Origin: Ciona intestinalis
Lineage: Eukaryota > Chordata > Ascidiacea > Phlebobranchia > Cionidae
Reading direction: 5' to 3'
NCBI RefSeq assembly: GCF_000224145.3
Contig: NC_020174.2
Span: 4,035,026-4,099,025 of the forward strand
DNA: 64,000 bases
The notes beneath the pieces are model-generated. The model worked only from the letters and a program-made list of their open reading frames with translations, was not told the origin of the DNA and did not search any database. Both the position numbers and the translations under genes were made by a program. How positions within the stretch are numbered: position 1 is the first letter of the stretch; every line of letters begins with the position of its first letter. This document shows positions 1-12,129 of this stretch, one piece after another.

Positions 1-3000
1 TTTTACAGTAGGATGGGAGAAGACGACACCTTTAGCACATATTATCCAAATATCCTGATCAGGTTTTAAATAATTAACGGTGGTGTATGGGAGTCATGTT
101 CTATATTGCCTAGAATGTTCTTTGTTTACTACCAAATGGGACAAGAAATTAGAATGAAATGAAAAGGTGGCCATCTTCTCCCACCCAGTATAACTGAGAA
201 GCCAAATTAATGTCTTGTCATCTTGAAGTCATAAATTTTTTAGTATAAACAGCAGAAGTGTGTATGCGTGTAAAATGACTGTCCACAAAAACAACACTTA
301 ATTTCAACACACCTTCACTTGTTGCAGAGCGTTCTTCTGAGCTTTATAATCTTTCTCAATTTCTTTACGTAGTTCTTCAGGTAAAGCATCAAGAAAACTT
401 GTGTTTATTGAATCATTCTGTAAAACAAGAACAATTTACCTCTATAAAAATAACATTCTGAATGCGATGGAATTAGCAAAACACTAGGGCACAAGGTGTA
501 TAAAACAGAACACCCATGTTGTACCCATGGTTTTTTGGCCATGCCAGGATAAAGCAAGTTACATTCATTTTTTCATTTAGACGTATAAGCAGACTGGGTA
601 AACCTAGCTTAAATCCTAGGCCCTGTAAGGACCTCACAAATAAAAATATAATTATAACATTTTAAATACATACCCAATCACCAAATACACAAATTAAAAC
701 TGCTTAACCAATAGAATATTAAATAGTACCTTGGCAGTATCATTAGTCTCACATTTTTCTTCTCTTAAATCAAATGCTTGTTCAGTTTTGGCAACTTTAT
801 TTTGGCAATCTGTTTTTACTGTTGATTCCATTTCTTGATTTCCATAAACAGCTGAATCGATTTTCTTTTCAGGCGTTATAATCTGCATATCAGATGATTT
901 TCTGCAGCAAGCAGAAAAAAATGTGTTAGTTGGAGCATTTTTTTTCAACTTTTAAAAAAAATTAACCTTTTTCCTTTTTTTATAAACTGTTGAATTGAGA
1001 GTCGAGATTTGGATAAGCTAGAGGTTGAAGTTAAGGTGGAAAGTTGGATTCCTATACCTCTCAAGTCTGTTACATTCAACTGTAAAAGCATATTTACAAT
1101 TAAGAATATATTTAAAGAATGGGGTAACATTATTAGACCCCGACCGATATTGCTTTTTTCAAACCGATACCGATATTTTGTAAATTTCAGTTGCCGATAA
1201 CCGATATTTTAATGCACCTAAAAAACTTGACTGATTAAAACGGAAAATCTGATATAGCTGATAAAAATCAACCAACAGGATTAATTATTATTAATTACGT
1301 TGCTGGCCGTCTGGTTACTAAGCTCCGTAATATCGGCCGTTTTTTGCCCTTGCCGATAATCGGTAAATCCCCCAAAATGCGGTCCATATATCGGCTAACC
1401 GATAATCGGTCGTGCTCTAAACATTATTATAATAATCAACTGTTTGGAAAAGTGATAGTGGTTGGTGTGCCTGACTTAAGCCCAGAAATTACAGGTCTGT
1501 GGCTGGATGCTGCTACCATTGGTGGCATGTGTGTCTTTGGGCAAGACACTTCTTGGCAATTATTCCAACCCAATGGTCCTTAATGGTTTATCTACATTTT
1601 CAGACAAACACTAAAAAAAAAAAAAAAAAAATCACCGACAAATATACACATGTGATAGCTCGTAAGCAGACCCAAAGTGTATGACATAGAACATTGTGTC
1701 ATAGCGACTGTCCTTGCTCCATCACGCCAAGATGAATAAATTACATTCAGTCATTCAGTAAATCTCAGCTTTTTTGAATTAGCAAAATTGATTTTACATA
1801 CTTGCAGAGATTTCATTAATGTTATTCCCTCTCTTCCTATGATGTCACAATCATCAGTGTATTCGTTTAAATTCTTACTCCGAGAAATAGAATTGCAAAC
1901 CCCGTGACCTTTAAACTTTGCTGTTTCTACAGGGGCATCGGAATGTCGTACCATCACTTTTAAAGTGATTTTTTTGCCAGATAAGCCAGTTTTCTTTAGT
2001 CTGCTGCTTACCTATATGATAAAGCATAATCATAAAATAAAAATTTTAACAAAAAAGCAAAAGAACAGCAGTCAGATTAGTTTTCAAGACTGTAGTTTTA
2101 TTATTTCAGAGTTTCCTTCAAAATTTTCTAGAATTATTGGTTCTTAATAGGCCGGTATAATCTAAAGGTTGTTAGGTAATTTTTAACATTTTAGATTTAT
2201 TTGGGAATAATTAAAAAAAATAAAAAAGGAATATTTGATGAAAGCTGGTTAAGAAAAGGTTAAGAAACACTTTCTGTGCAGTTATGGTATATCCACAAAT
2301 CAAAAATTTCTGAATAAATTCACTCAGCTAACTTCATTAGAAAGATTGTTGAGAAAGGTTTTCATTTCATCCTCAGTTTTGAGTCGTATCCCATAATTAA
2401 CATCAGCAGATACTGACTTTCTTTCCTTGGACTGACACACCTTTACAAAAGATGGATGCAATTAAAATATAAAACTATTTTTCAAAATACTCCTTTAAAA
2501 GTAATTTCATACAGTAAAATGAATAAACAACATTTCTTAACATTCATTTTAACATGCATGTCTTATTTCACACACCTCATGCCACATATGAGTTACCACA
2601 CGCATAACTTTGTGAGTGATCTTTTGCTTTTTTTGACAATTTGAACAACATTGAGTATCAAACCTGGTATCCCTTTGGTAACAATGTGATCACCCAGTCA
2701 CTGTACCAAGGCACCAGTATAAACCACCATTGATGAACTTGTATATTCATATTGCCATACTGTAACTGGTAAACTATATATTTCACCATATACCTCTCTC
2801 TCATCTATTCCTTTTGATAATTCATGGAGTTTTTGACCAGTTTTGTTCCCGAATTCCTTTTTTAGTAAGTCTGGGTGAATTTTCTGTAGCTCTCCGCATG
2901 TGCTTGCACCTAATTCTCTTAATCTTGAAGCTGAAATGATTGGTTTGATGAATGCATTTTTCAATGGTTATCAGTAGTATAAACAGAATATCTAAGTAAA

Positions 3001-6000
3001 TTACTTTACTAAAATAATCAATGTAAAAGTATCATATTTGGTGTTTTAACAAAAAATCCTATAATTTAAGTCGTGTCTTTCCAAACTAGGGGTCGCAACC
3101 CGGGAAGGGGTCACATAACGAACTTCAGGGTCATCGAGAGTATAACAATGTTACACAAAGTACCGCATATATTTAACCGTCACAGAAAATTTTAAAAGAT
3201 TAAAATGGGTCATGAGCAAAAAAGTCTAGACTCTGCTACCATTGTGGGCATGTGTGTCTTTGGGCAAGACACTCAACAGCAATTGCTTTAACAGACTGGT
3301 CACTTATGGTTTGTCTAAAGAAGTATTCATATTTTTTGATCTGATTAAATTCTCTCGCGTTACCCCAAGAAAAAAGAAATATTGGTACCTGTGGCACGAC
3401 CAACACCAGGCAGATCTTTCACTGGGAGGTCTCTGATAAATTCCTCAGCTTGCTGAAGTGTGACTTCATGTTGCCCATTTGGTTTGCCCAGCCTAGTTGC
3501 CATTCTTGCTAGAGCAATATTTGGACCAATGCCTGTATTTAGACAAAAATTGAAAACCAGATATTATAAAAATAGCATGCATTGAAAAATGTTGAAATTT
3601 TGGGGAATCAATTAGTTCAGAGCTGTGGCATAGTGGTTACCGTCTGCCTCTAGGTAAGGGGTTAAAGGTGCAAGTCTAGACGCTGCTACCATTGTGGGCA
3701 TATGTGTTTTTTGACAAGTCACTTAACGTCAACTGGGAGTCAACCACAAAATAACATACTTGGTAACTTGTAAGTTGGCACAAGATGTATGAACACCCGT
3801 GTTATAACGACTGTCGTTTTCCTGCCACTCGATTGATAAAGTAAGTTACATTTTTTCAGGTGTGGTCACTTATAGTTCGTTTAAAACAATTTATCCATAT
3901 TTTTTTACCTGCAGAAGCATTACACCCAGTTGCGTCTAATATTTTTCCTCTTATATTTTGTGCGATAACTTGTGGGGTGAGACTTGTGTCTTCGACAAGT
4001 TGTGTGACATCAAGTAATGCTTCATCACAACTAACTGCTTCCAAGGATTGTGTGTATGATGCAAGGACAGTGTATAACTTCTGTGAGATATCCTTATATG
4101 CCTCAAAGTCATAAGGTATAGCTCTGTAATATAAGATGGTTGCCATGAGTTATTTCTGATTATCAAATTTGTACACAGAATAACACGCGTGACAATTTTC
4201 TGCTTAAAACAAAACTGCAGTGACATTGCCCTAAATTATGACATGAAATTGGAAAGTATAAAACCGCTGTGCCACAACAAGGGTTTTGTAAAACTATCAA
4301 TTTAAAAAAAATGATCCCTTTTTGTTGCTAACGTAATGTATAAACAAAATTTGAACTATTCATTTATGTCTAAAAATATTTTTTATTATTCAATCTTTTA
4401 AAAACTTTTTCAACTTACATAAGATCTGGACAGAGTTCTTTAGCTCTTCCATAGAACATCCCATTTCGAAGTCCAGCCGCTCTTGCTTCATAACTACAAG
4501 ATGCAATCTCGGAATATGAAGGAACTGTGTTGGCTTTACTTGCACTGCCAGATGCTTGTCCATCACTTTAAATAGATTAAAAAATAAACAGTGTTACAAC
4601 TCAAAAATGAAAAAAAACCGAAGATTTGTATAATTGAGAAATGGCTCAATATTTTTATTAAAACCAAGTTTCTGTATAATCACCTGCAAAGTAACACAAT
4701 TGGTAACAAGTAAGCAGGCACAGAGTGTATGAAACAGAACACCCATGTAATAAAGAGTGTCGTTGACCGGCTACCCAAGGATAAAAAAATTAAGTTTATA
4801 CATTTTCCAGTAAAGAACTTTTACCTCGGATTGCTGGGTCCAACTGGATTGCTGGGAAATTTCTGTTCAAAGTTTTTTCCGAGCTTCTCTTTGTAATAAC
4901 TCCTTTCAAAGTTTGGGTCTGTTCCCGGTCGTTGTTTATGCTCCGAAGGTGTTGAGCTAGAGTGATGCGTCACCGCTACAGGACGTCCTTTTAAATGAGG
5001 TCTGGACAGAAGACCAACAGAGACGAAGAAACAGTCCATGTCTATATGCATGATCACTTTACCATTTAACAGCAAGTTACCTGAAATTAGAAAATTATGT
5101 TTAAGAAAAATTATGGTAAAAAGTGGAAAACATGAATTTTGTTGTTTTTTAAATGCTACCTTTTTGCTCTTTCGTCAATTTCAATAATTCTTCTTTTCCA
5201 GTAAGAGGTTGATTGTTTTGTGACAGTGACCTTAAAATGGAAACTAGATTAAAACACAGCCATTAAAAGCGTGATCATAACTAAATCTACAAACCTTACA
5301 AAATCAGCTAGATCATTTTTCCAAGTTGAGATAAAATGAAGCCTTGAATTTGCATAGAATTCATCTAAAAATCCAGAGTCCGTTGTTGCTGCTATTTTGC
5401 TGTAAATAAATTGTACTACATTTTATTATTTGCAAAAATGAACAGTTTGAATTATTTCATTTTCTTCTAACTGCATATTAACTTTTTTATTCAATTTTAG
5501 CAAGTCAGTCTGTGTTCATCATATTGGCCGTAACAGCCAGCCAGTCACGTTTTTTAAATTGGCACTCTTTTCCACACTTTTTTATCCATATCGTGTTTTA
5601 TCAACTGTCGTTTTGCTGTTAATTCCCTTTTTTGTTTTTTTAAATAATATGATCTTTGCTGTCGTTTTTGAAAAAAATAAATAAAAATTCTGTTATTAAT
5701 ATGTATGTTACCTTGTTCGTGAATTAGCTTGTTGGTTTACATGGTTGGCAACTACTGTAGAGCATTGAGGTGTATTTTCACCTGCCTCTGGTTTTACTTG
5801 TGGTGTCGTGTCTTCAATACATTTCGAGGTGGATGGGTTAGAACTAGGATTCACTTTATCTGAATGAAGGACAAAAACCTAATTTTTACTGGACTTATAT
5901 ACCTGGATAAAACAATGTAAACAGAAAAATCATGTCGTAAAGGAAATTTTCAAAGTCATTTTACTTGTGCAACTAACTAGTGAAAAATAAGTTTAGATAA

Positions 6001-7130
6001 AATTGGAAACTCTTTTAAAATATATTTTGAATCTTTTTATTTGTGAACTACACTTTAAAAATAAAGTTACATAAAAAAGCTAGGCCTATGTAAATAGGGT
6101 TATTCTATTTTATGTGGGTGAGGTCCCACAGAGTGGCACACTGGCACACCATTGGTCCTGGGATTTAGGCCAACTGAAAAAAGCGTCAAGTAATTCACCT
6201 TCCTTTTTGCTTGTCAGTATTTTCTGCCTTGAAACCGAAGAATTAGCCACAAGTAAGTAAGGTTGAATTGGCAGCAAAGTCCCCGCAGTGATGCTTTCAA
6301 CTATCCACTCAGGTCGGACAATTTTTTGGTTTGGTTTCAAATCTTTTGCTTTGGCACGAGGCAAGTTGGAAGCTATCACATGCGTAGTGTAGTTGCTGTG
6401 ATATATAATGGATGAGTGGGGGGATTATAGGAAACTTTTATTAACACAGGGGAGGCAGAGCTATTTTGTCATACATTTTTTTAAAACAAATTGTGACAAG
6501 GCTTTTATTCTGTATGGTTGAGGTCCTAGGAATTAGGGCAGATGTGGCCCAAGACCCCCAAAACAAAGTTTACTAATTAGTGTACAGCAGAAAATTTTAG
6601 GGTAGGCGTGCCTACTCTGCCCCCCCAGGTTTGGTGCCTATGAGTGGCATAAACAACAATTGGCAAAAAGATATGAATATGCAGTGTTTTATGCTACATT
6701 TTTTTCCTATTTAAGCACAGAATACATACATGCATTATTAATGCAATCATTGGACCACTCACTTGATTTAAAATAAATACAAAGCTTAAAATGAATAAAA
6801 AAAGCATAAAAAAAGCAAACAACTCATTCAGTTATTTATCATACATACAACACTTTTGACTTGTTTACTATAAATAGAAACTCACCTGTTATAGTAAGCA
6901 TGATATTTTCCACCATGTTTTGCCATCAATGTTTTCAGTTCATCTGCAGTAGGATTCGTGTATCCATTCACATGTATTGCAACTTTATTAAAAATGGACG
7001 ACAACTGTTCATTTCGCGAGCTTTTTTCTTGAAATTGTTTCTCAAGTTTTTGTATTTTTGCCTCCATGTAACCTCCCATGCTTGACCACCCATCATCAGA
7101 CATAACTTTGAAAATCCCCCGACCTCCCAT
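1..7130 (-). CDS. REV1: REV1 translesion DNA polymerase / deoxycytidyl transferase (3' end outside window)
   Basis: Y-family polymerase that inserts dCMP opposite lesions and scaffolds other translesion polymerases in the nucleus. Coding exons read on the minus strand: 7130-6886, 6395-6175, 5859-5712, 5399-5295, 5230-5160, 5080-4825, 4565-4419, 4123-3909, 3532-3389, 2930-2794, 2440-2333, 2011-1802, 1079-967, 901-730, 417-313; all fit GT-AG. The start at 7130 precedes DDGWSSMGGYMEAKIQKLE, the conserved REV1 N-terminus. Next come the BRCT domain (VAIHVNGYTNP, IVRPEWIVESI) and the SRLHFISTWK segment that carries the Arg-Leu pair specifying dCTP. Catalytic acidic residues follow in IMHIDMDCFFVSVG and SCDEALLDVT, then the little-finger region (VNYGIRL, APVETAKFKGHGV). 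The last exon seen (FLDALPEELRKEIEKDY) matches a ubiquitin-binding motif. The C-terminal Pol zeta/Pol eta-binding domain must lie before position 1. Identification is very secure; individual boundaries slightly less so. Confidence 0.96.
4..192 (-). mobile_element. MITE family A/B, copy 1 (family description)
   Basis: A terminal-inverted-repeat element of about 190-200 bases, non-coding. The left end consensus is TATAGTAGGGTGGGGGAAG followed by ATGGGACACC; the right end is its reverse complement. Internal landmarks in plus orientation: TTGTCCCATTTGGTAGTAAA, CAAAGAACATTC, ATAAAACCGTATCCTCACGA, GTTTAAAACACGATCAGGAT, ATTATGTGCTAAAGGTG. Copies sit between TA dinucleotides, as expected for Tc1/mariner-type MITEs. 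Two subfamilies occur: GGGGGAAGATGGGACAC (A) and GGGGTAAGATGGGATAC (B). This copy is reversed. Confidence 0.85.
490..575 (+). mobile_element. SINE tail fragment
   Basis: AAGGTGTATAAAACAGAACA to the ATTCATT tail. Confidence 0.6.
1138..1420. repeat. Palindromic element with repeated CCGATA motifs
   Basis: Starts CCCCGACCGATATTGC and ends CCGATAATCGGTCGTGCTC, giving inverted ends around CCGATAT / ATCGGT. Several internal CCGATA and TATCGG copies occur. It is non-coding, in a REV1 intron, and resembles a MITE of a different family. Confidence 0.6.
1458..1752 (+). mobile_element. SINE copy, REV1 intron
   Basis: Body and tail present with an internal A tract at 1613-1630; the tRNA head is degraded. 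Confidence 0.75.
2567..2665 (-). mobile_element. SINE tail fragment, reversed
   Basis: CACACACCTCATGCCACATA and TAACTTTGTGAGTGATC in reverse orientation. Confidence 0.6.
3075..3240. repeat. hAT-like MITE remnant
   Basis: TCTTTCCAAACTAGGGGTCG, then CAACCCGGGAAGGGGTC, ending in AAATGGGTCATGAGCAAAAA. This pattern (ggtcgc-type ends) is common in hAT-derived MITEs. It is followed by a SINE fragment. Confidence 0.45.
3226..3330 (+). mobile_element. SINE body fragment
   Basis: TGCTACCATTGTGGGCATGT and TTGGGCAAGACACTCAACAG. Confidence 0.65.
3621..3868 (+). mobile_element. SINE copy, REV1 intron
   Basis: Complete head, body and tail with a deletion in the linker. Confidence 0.75.
4678..4812 (+). 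mobile_element. SINE tail fragment
   Basis: ATCACCTGCAAAGTAACACA to GATAAAAAAATTAAG. Confidence 0.6.
5575..5700 (+). repeat. Three-copy intronic repeat, copy 1
   Basis: ACTGTCGTTTTGCTGTTAAT, then a T-rich stretch, then ATCTTTGCTGTCGTTTTTGA. Related copies lie at 22022-22140 and 63085-63215. Confidence 0.55.
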
Positions 7131-7378
7131 TTTAATAATTCTATTATTTTATCAAAATTAACCACCTTATGACCCTGTGTGTTAAGAAGATAGTGAGAAT
7201 ATGAAAAACAGAAGCAGCAGAACAGCAAAAAATGGAGGTTGGAAAAGTGTGGAATATGTGACACAAACACAATGTAAGAAGTGTAATACAAAAACAGAAA
7301 ACATAATCAAAGGTCTTTTAAGAACTGCATATGCTGCAAAAATCCCAAACAATGTTCATTTAAAAAAAAAACAGCTTT
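7131..7378. other. Short WDR76-REV1 intergenic spacer
   Basis: A 248-base AT-rich spacer between two genes in the same orientation. No independent gene is seen. On the minus strand an AG (after GATAAAATAAT) lies a few bases before the REV1 ATG and could be an ordinary 5'UTR acceptor or a spliced-leader acceptor. Confidence 0.5.
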
Positions 7379-10300
7379 CTATTGCCCGAAGATAAAAACC
7401 CGTCCGCTTGAGTTGCCCCCGACGACCACATCTCTGCTTGGGTGGATACGGTTGAGTGAACACACACTTTTCATAACTTCTGTATCGTTAAGTACACATT
7501 GAAGCTGTAGATCAGAGTCAAAAATTTCAACCTAAAGAAAAAATTTTTTTTTATATTTTATTCAGCAATGAAATCTGCAGTGACATTATTAAGATGCAAT
7601 TAAACTTATATTTTTCAAACATGGGGAACTTTATTAATTAATGTGGCGAATGTAATATACTTTGGCTCTGCTGTGAGAAAATTCAAACTGACCAGAAAAT
7701 GGGTGTTTTGTGCAATTAGACTCAATTCTAATTTAAAATTCCTCCACCTGTCTTGGTTTGTGCATACTTCCCATGACGAATATGTCGTCCCTTGTTGGAT
7801 GCCAAGCTGGTTGGAAAGGAGCCAGCCACCTTCCAGTGTGGTTGTTATGGTGTATTGATACACAAGGTTTAGATGCACTTTCTCCAATAACACTGGTGTT
7901 GTACACTCTACGATTTAAGTTGTGTGTTTATATTGTAAAATGGGAGAATAACCGCAAGAACAAATATCATGAGTACATCTTAAAAAATAGACCTTGTATT
8001 TTTTTGTTATTTTAAATTTTCATTTAAAATTTATGACAAAACTTTAATATGCGATGTGCAGGCTTGCTTTCAGAAAGTAAAATTAGTAAAATAGGTTAAA
8101 CAGCCATCATTTTTCTTTTAATGTTTATTCGTGAGCATTTTTCGGGTTTGAATACCAGCTATGGTAAAATAAGTAACCTTGTATACACAGTACAAATTAT
8201 ACTACGCAAAAACACTAAATCTATGTAATTTTGTTAAAATATTTACTTAAAAACTGGATTTAATCACTTTATACCTCAATCTGTCGTCATAGCAGCAAGT
8301 CACTAACTTGTTCCCAGTAATTGGTGAAAAAATTGCTGAGTTGGCAGCTTTTTTGTGTCCATGTAGTGTCACTACTGGGTGTGACGCCTTGCGAAGTAAC
8401 TTTCGCATGTCAAATATAAGTGCCGACCCCAAAGTTCTATAGTGAGTACCATCAAAACATTATGTTATTATGAAGCCAATTTTGTGTGTATGTAAGCCAT
8501 TTTGGGTTGTTTTGAAAAATATAACCTTTTCAATAGTTTTTCTTTTAAAACAAAAATTAACACTAGATATAAATATGTTACCGGTGCCGTGACACAGTGG
8601 TTAGCACGCCTGCTTTTTATCCAGAAGTTATGATTTTAAGGGTCATTGCTGCTAACTGCTACCTTTGTGAGTGTACGTGTCCTTGGGCAAGACACTTATC
8701 AGCAATTGCTCTAAAGCAGTAGTCACAGATGGGTTATCTAAATAGTCAGTCATACATAACTAAAGTAACAAATAATCACCCACAAATTAGATACGCAGTA
8801 ACTCATAAGTGGGCACGGGGTGTGTAAAACAGAACACCCATGTTATAACAACCCTTGTTGCCCGACCACGCGAAAACAAATTAAAGTCACATTCATGTTT
8901 CTTTACTTGTCATTTCCACTGACTGCAAAGTAGTGTGAATCAACCGGGTGAACAGAAACTCCTCTAAGAGATCTCATGCCAGTTCCATATGTTTTAAATT
9001 TGTCCTCACTAATGTTAGAAAATAAGAAATTAATCGATTTTAAAACTGGAGTGGTACATCAAGAATACCTTTCTCTGGTGTCACATAACATTACATCCCC
9101 ACCATACTTTGCAAGAATAAAAGATTGAGAAGTTTTTCCGATAAAATCAAAATACATAGGAGGGTATGTTTCATCATCGTGTATTGCCTGTAGATAGAAA
9201 AATATTGAAGCTATAGATAAGTTCGGCGTTGTGGCACAGTTGGTTAGCATGCATGCCTCTAACCCAGAGGTTATGGATTCAAGGCTTGTTGATGCTACCA
9301 TTGTGGGTGTATGTGTCCTTGAGCAAGACACTTAACGGCATATGCTCCAACCCAGTGATCACTAATCGGTGTTAAAAATTTCAGCTATATAGAAAAAAGT
9401 AAAAAAACAATCCACCACAAAGTTACATACATGACACGAAGCATATCAAATAACAGCAACGTTATATCAGAGGTTGTTGTTGCCCCAGAGAATAAATAAG
9501 TTTCATTCAATTATACATAAAGGGCATTATTCATTAAGATACCTTGCTGACTGTTTCACTTGTTAGATCAGTGCAACGAAACATTCCATCATAGCTACAA
9601 CTATATAGTTTATGTGGAGCATCTGGTGCAAACCGAAGACATTTAACAGGGGAGGAGTGTGGAAAAAATGAAAAGATACTCGCTTTGTCATCTCCTTTAT
9701 ATGAAGTGTCCTGAAGGTGCAATAAAGTAGAATGAGTTTATTATAAGAAAAATCAATGGTAAGGAAAAGTAAAATGTGGTAAAAACGATTGAGTGGCCCA
9801 TGTGTTGAATAAAATAGGGTATTGTGTAATTTCAAGGTTTACCAAATAAAGAGTGTTAAGAGTTAGGGTTAAGTTATTTAAGTGTTTTATGATAGAAATT
9901 GTATATACTAAACTGTCAGCTGTGAAATGATTTGAAAACGTAAAACTGACTTTTTAAGTTAACTTTATTTTTCTTAAAATTTTATTTATTGTAGGCACAT
10001 TAGAGAGGGGTTGCAATGTGCCACACAACTTTGACCCTCCTATTAGAATATTAAGACTGACCAAAAAATCGGTGTTTTATGCAATTCGATTTTAAAATAA
10101 CTAAAATTCCGATAAAAGATTATAGTTTACTTACAAGATTCCAAATACCGACGTCTCCCTCTCTCCCTCCAGCTGCCATTATGATGTCACTATGGCTTGG
10201 ATAAATATCAATGGCGTATATTCGACTCTGCACAACTTTTTCAACAACACATTGACTCGAAGTATTGGACTCAAGCTTTTTTGTGAAACTGTTAAAAAAG

Positions 10301-12129
10301 TAACACCATTGTAAAACTAACGAATCTGAAAGAGATTCAATTCTAAAGATCTGAAGTAAAATATCATAATATTATATCACCTGTCCACTGGAAGATTCTC
10401 ATCTGGAAACTTAAGTTTTAGCTCAGATTTGAAGATTTCGATTAATTCCGTGTATTTTGAAGATTCCTTGTTGTTATTAGTCTCTTCAGGATCCGAATTC
10501 TTCTTGGTTGTTGTTTCCTTGACCACTGGGTCAATTTTATGTTCTTGATCTGTTACTCTCTATGGAATAAACAATACGAAATAATAAATTTTCATATAAC
10601 CTTGTTTTATAAATGTTTTGGGGTTAAATTTTAGAAACTATAGACATTAATGCCTCTAAGTTAGAGGCTCTAACCCAGAGGTTACAGGAGCGAAGCTCGT
10701 CGCTGTTACCATTGTGAGTGTATGTGTCGCTGGGCAAGACACTTAACAGCAACTGTTCCAACCCAGTGGTCACTTTTTATCTAAATTTTTATGCCATACA
10801 TAAAAAAACAAAAAATTAATTAAAAAAAAATTAAAAAATCTTTAACCCCATAAAAAAATTACTCACATACGTGGTAACGGGTAAGTGCCAAGTGGGCATG
10901 AGTTGTATGAAACAAAACAGCAATGTTATAAGGACTGTCCTTGTCCTGCTACGAGGGTGAATAAATTACAAGCATCCATTTGTTCATAATACAGTTTAAC
11001 ATACAAGACTATTAAGTGTGCCTACCTGTGCTTTTGGTTCCGATACTTCAGTAGAAGCACTCCATCCTTCTTTATCCTTATCCTCAGGTTTTATGTTTTG
11101 CAAACGTCTCGATTTTCGCACAGGGACTCCAGCTTCACCTAATCAACAATGCATTATAAACATAGTATTTTTAAATTACAGGCTTATATCAGAAATAATA
11201 TGTATATTGTCAAGCAACTTTTTGGTAGATAAAAAAGAACCTTAGTTTTTAAAAACAGACTCAAAAATGCAACACAATAAACATGATATTTTAAGCTGCT
11301 TGTGAATGCAGGTTTTTTGCACATTGAGATTGAACCATTGCTAATAGGCTGTGTAAGAACATGTCAGGAAGTAGGAACTACCATTCTTATGAAGTGGCTT
11401 GAGCAACTGTAAAAAAACTAGCAAAATTACGTTTTTCAGTTTTCCTCCTTGCCCCAGAGTTTGATTTAAGTGAAGATTGAAGGTCAAGAGCAGCTTGATG
11501 GAGGTTCAGATCTTGGATGATTTTCAACTTTTCTTGCTCTAGCTTTCTTCTCTGATTCTGAATCTTTTGATAAAAGTCCTGTCCAAAAAGATTAACATTT
11601 ATTGATAGTGTTAAAAATTATAAGGGGTACATAAATAACATATGGTTATTTAAACTATTATGATTGAAGTCGCAGAAGTGGTTGCGGTAAGCTTAAATAT
11701 TCTACTGTGACGTGTATGTCCCATTAAAATATACAGGTATCGATTATTTACCTCATCTTCGCTGTCAATGTCAGAAGAATCATCAGTTTGGGAAGAATCT
11801 AAGTCAATACAATGTTCAAAAATTTAAAAACGTTTACAGAAATTGTCAGTTTGATTTACACTTAAACACCAGAATGCTTACCAACAATGTTTTCAGGAGT
11901 CTTGCGAATGTTTTCCTTTGCGTCTGAACTTTTATTTTTTCGTTTAGTCGTGGTCTGTGTCTACGTGTTTAAAAACGTATGGGATAAATCAGATAAGTAA
12001 GTAATATAATAAGAAAACAACACACACCTTTGGGGCTTTTGCAACTTTCGTTTGTTGCTTTTTTTGGGGGGAAACGTTGACTTTGTTAGATTTTGCAAGC
12101 AGTCGTTTTGAGTGGCGTACTTCCGACAT
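7379..12129 (-). CDS. WDR76: WDR76 WD40-repeat protein
   Basis: Thirteen exons on the minus strand: 12129-12028, 11960-11882, 11798-11752, 11578-11431, 11138-11026, 10559-10381, 10288-10135, 9710-9543, 9187-9069, 9009-8907, 8436-8275, 7907-7748, 7531-7379, about 560 residues. The N-terminal third is lysine- and acid-rich (start MSEVRHSKRLLAKSNK; RKSRRLQNIKPED), as in the family. The C-terminal two thirds form WD40 blades, with family landmarks FFPHSSPVKCLRFAP, SYDGMFRCTDL, FSPITGNKLVTCCYDDRLR, TGRWLAPFQPAWHP and the terminal VVVGGNSSGRVFIFGQ. Vertebrate WDR76 (yeast Cmr1 relative) is a nuclear protein linked to DNA-damage sites and CUL4-DDB1. The gene lies 248 bp upstream of REV1 on the same strand and is divergent from the ceramidase gene. 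MITEs are absent from its introns, but several SINE copies are present. Confidence 0.93.
8581..8903 (+). mobile_element. tRNA-derived SINE, near-complete copy (family description)
   Basis: Roughly 320 bases. The head has tRNA-like A and B box promoter motifs (GCCGTGACACAGTGGTTAGC). The conserved body contains TGCTACCTTTGTGAGTGTAC, CCTTGGGCAAGACACTTATC and CAGCAATTGCTCTAAAGCAG. After an AT-rich linker come ATCACCCACAAATTAGATAC, AACTCATAAGTGGGCACGGG, AACAGAACACCCATGTTATA, and a tail ending in TTACATTCATT-type ATTC repeats. No coding capacity, so it must depend on a LINE for movement. This copy is in a WDR76 intron. Confidence 0.8.
9222..9516 (+). mobile_element. SINE copy, WDR76 intron
   Basis: Clear tRNA-like head (GTGGCACAGTTGGTTAGCAT, B-box-like GAGGTTATGGATTCAAGG) and body. 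Confidence 0.8.
10640..10987 (+). mobile_element. SINE copy, WDR76 intron
   Basis: Body and tail complete; the head is partly rearranged (repeated CTCTAA segments). Confidence 0.75.

Noticed and set aside
8581..9300. tRNA-like sequences as possible tRNA genes
   Set aside because: They are the heads of SINE copies and do not form a complete cloverleaf.
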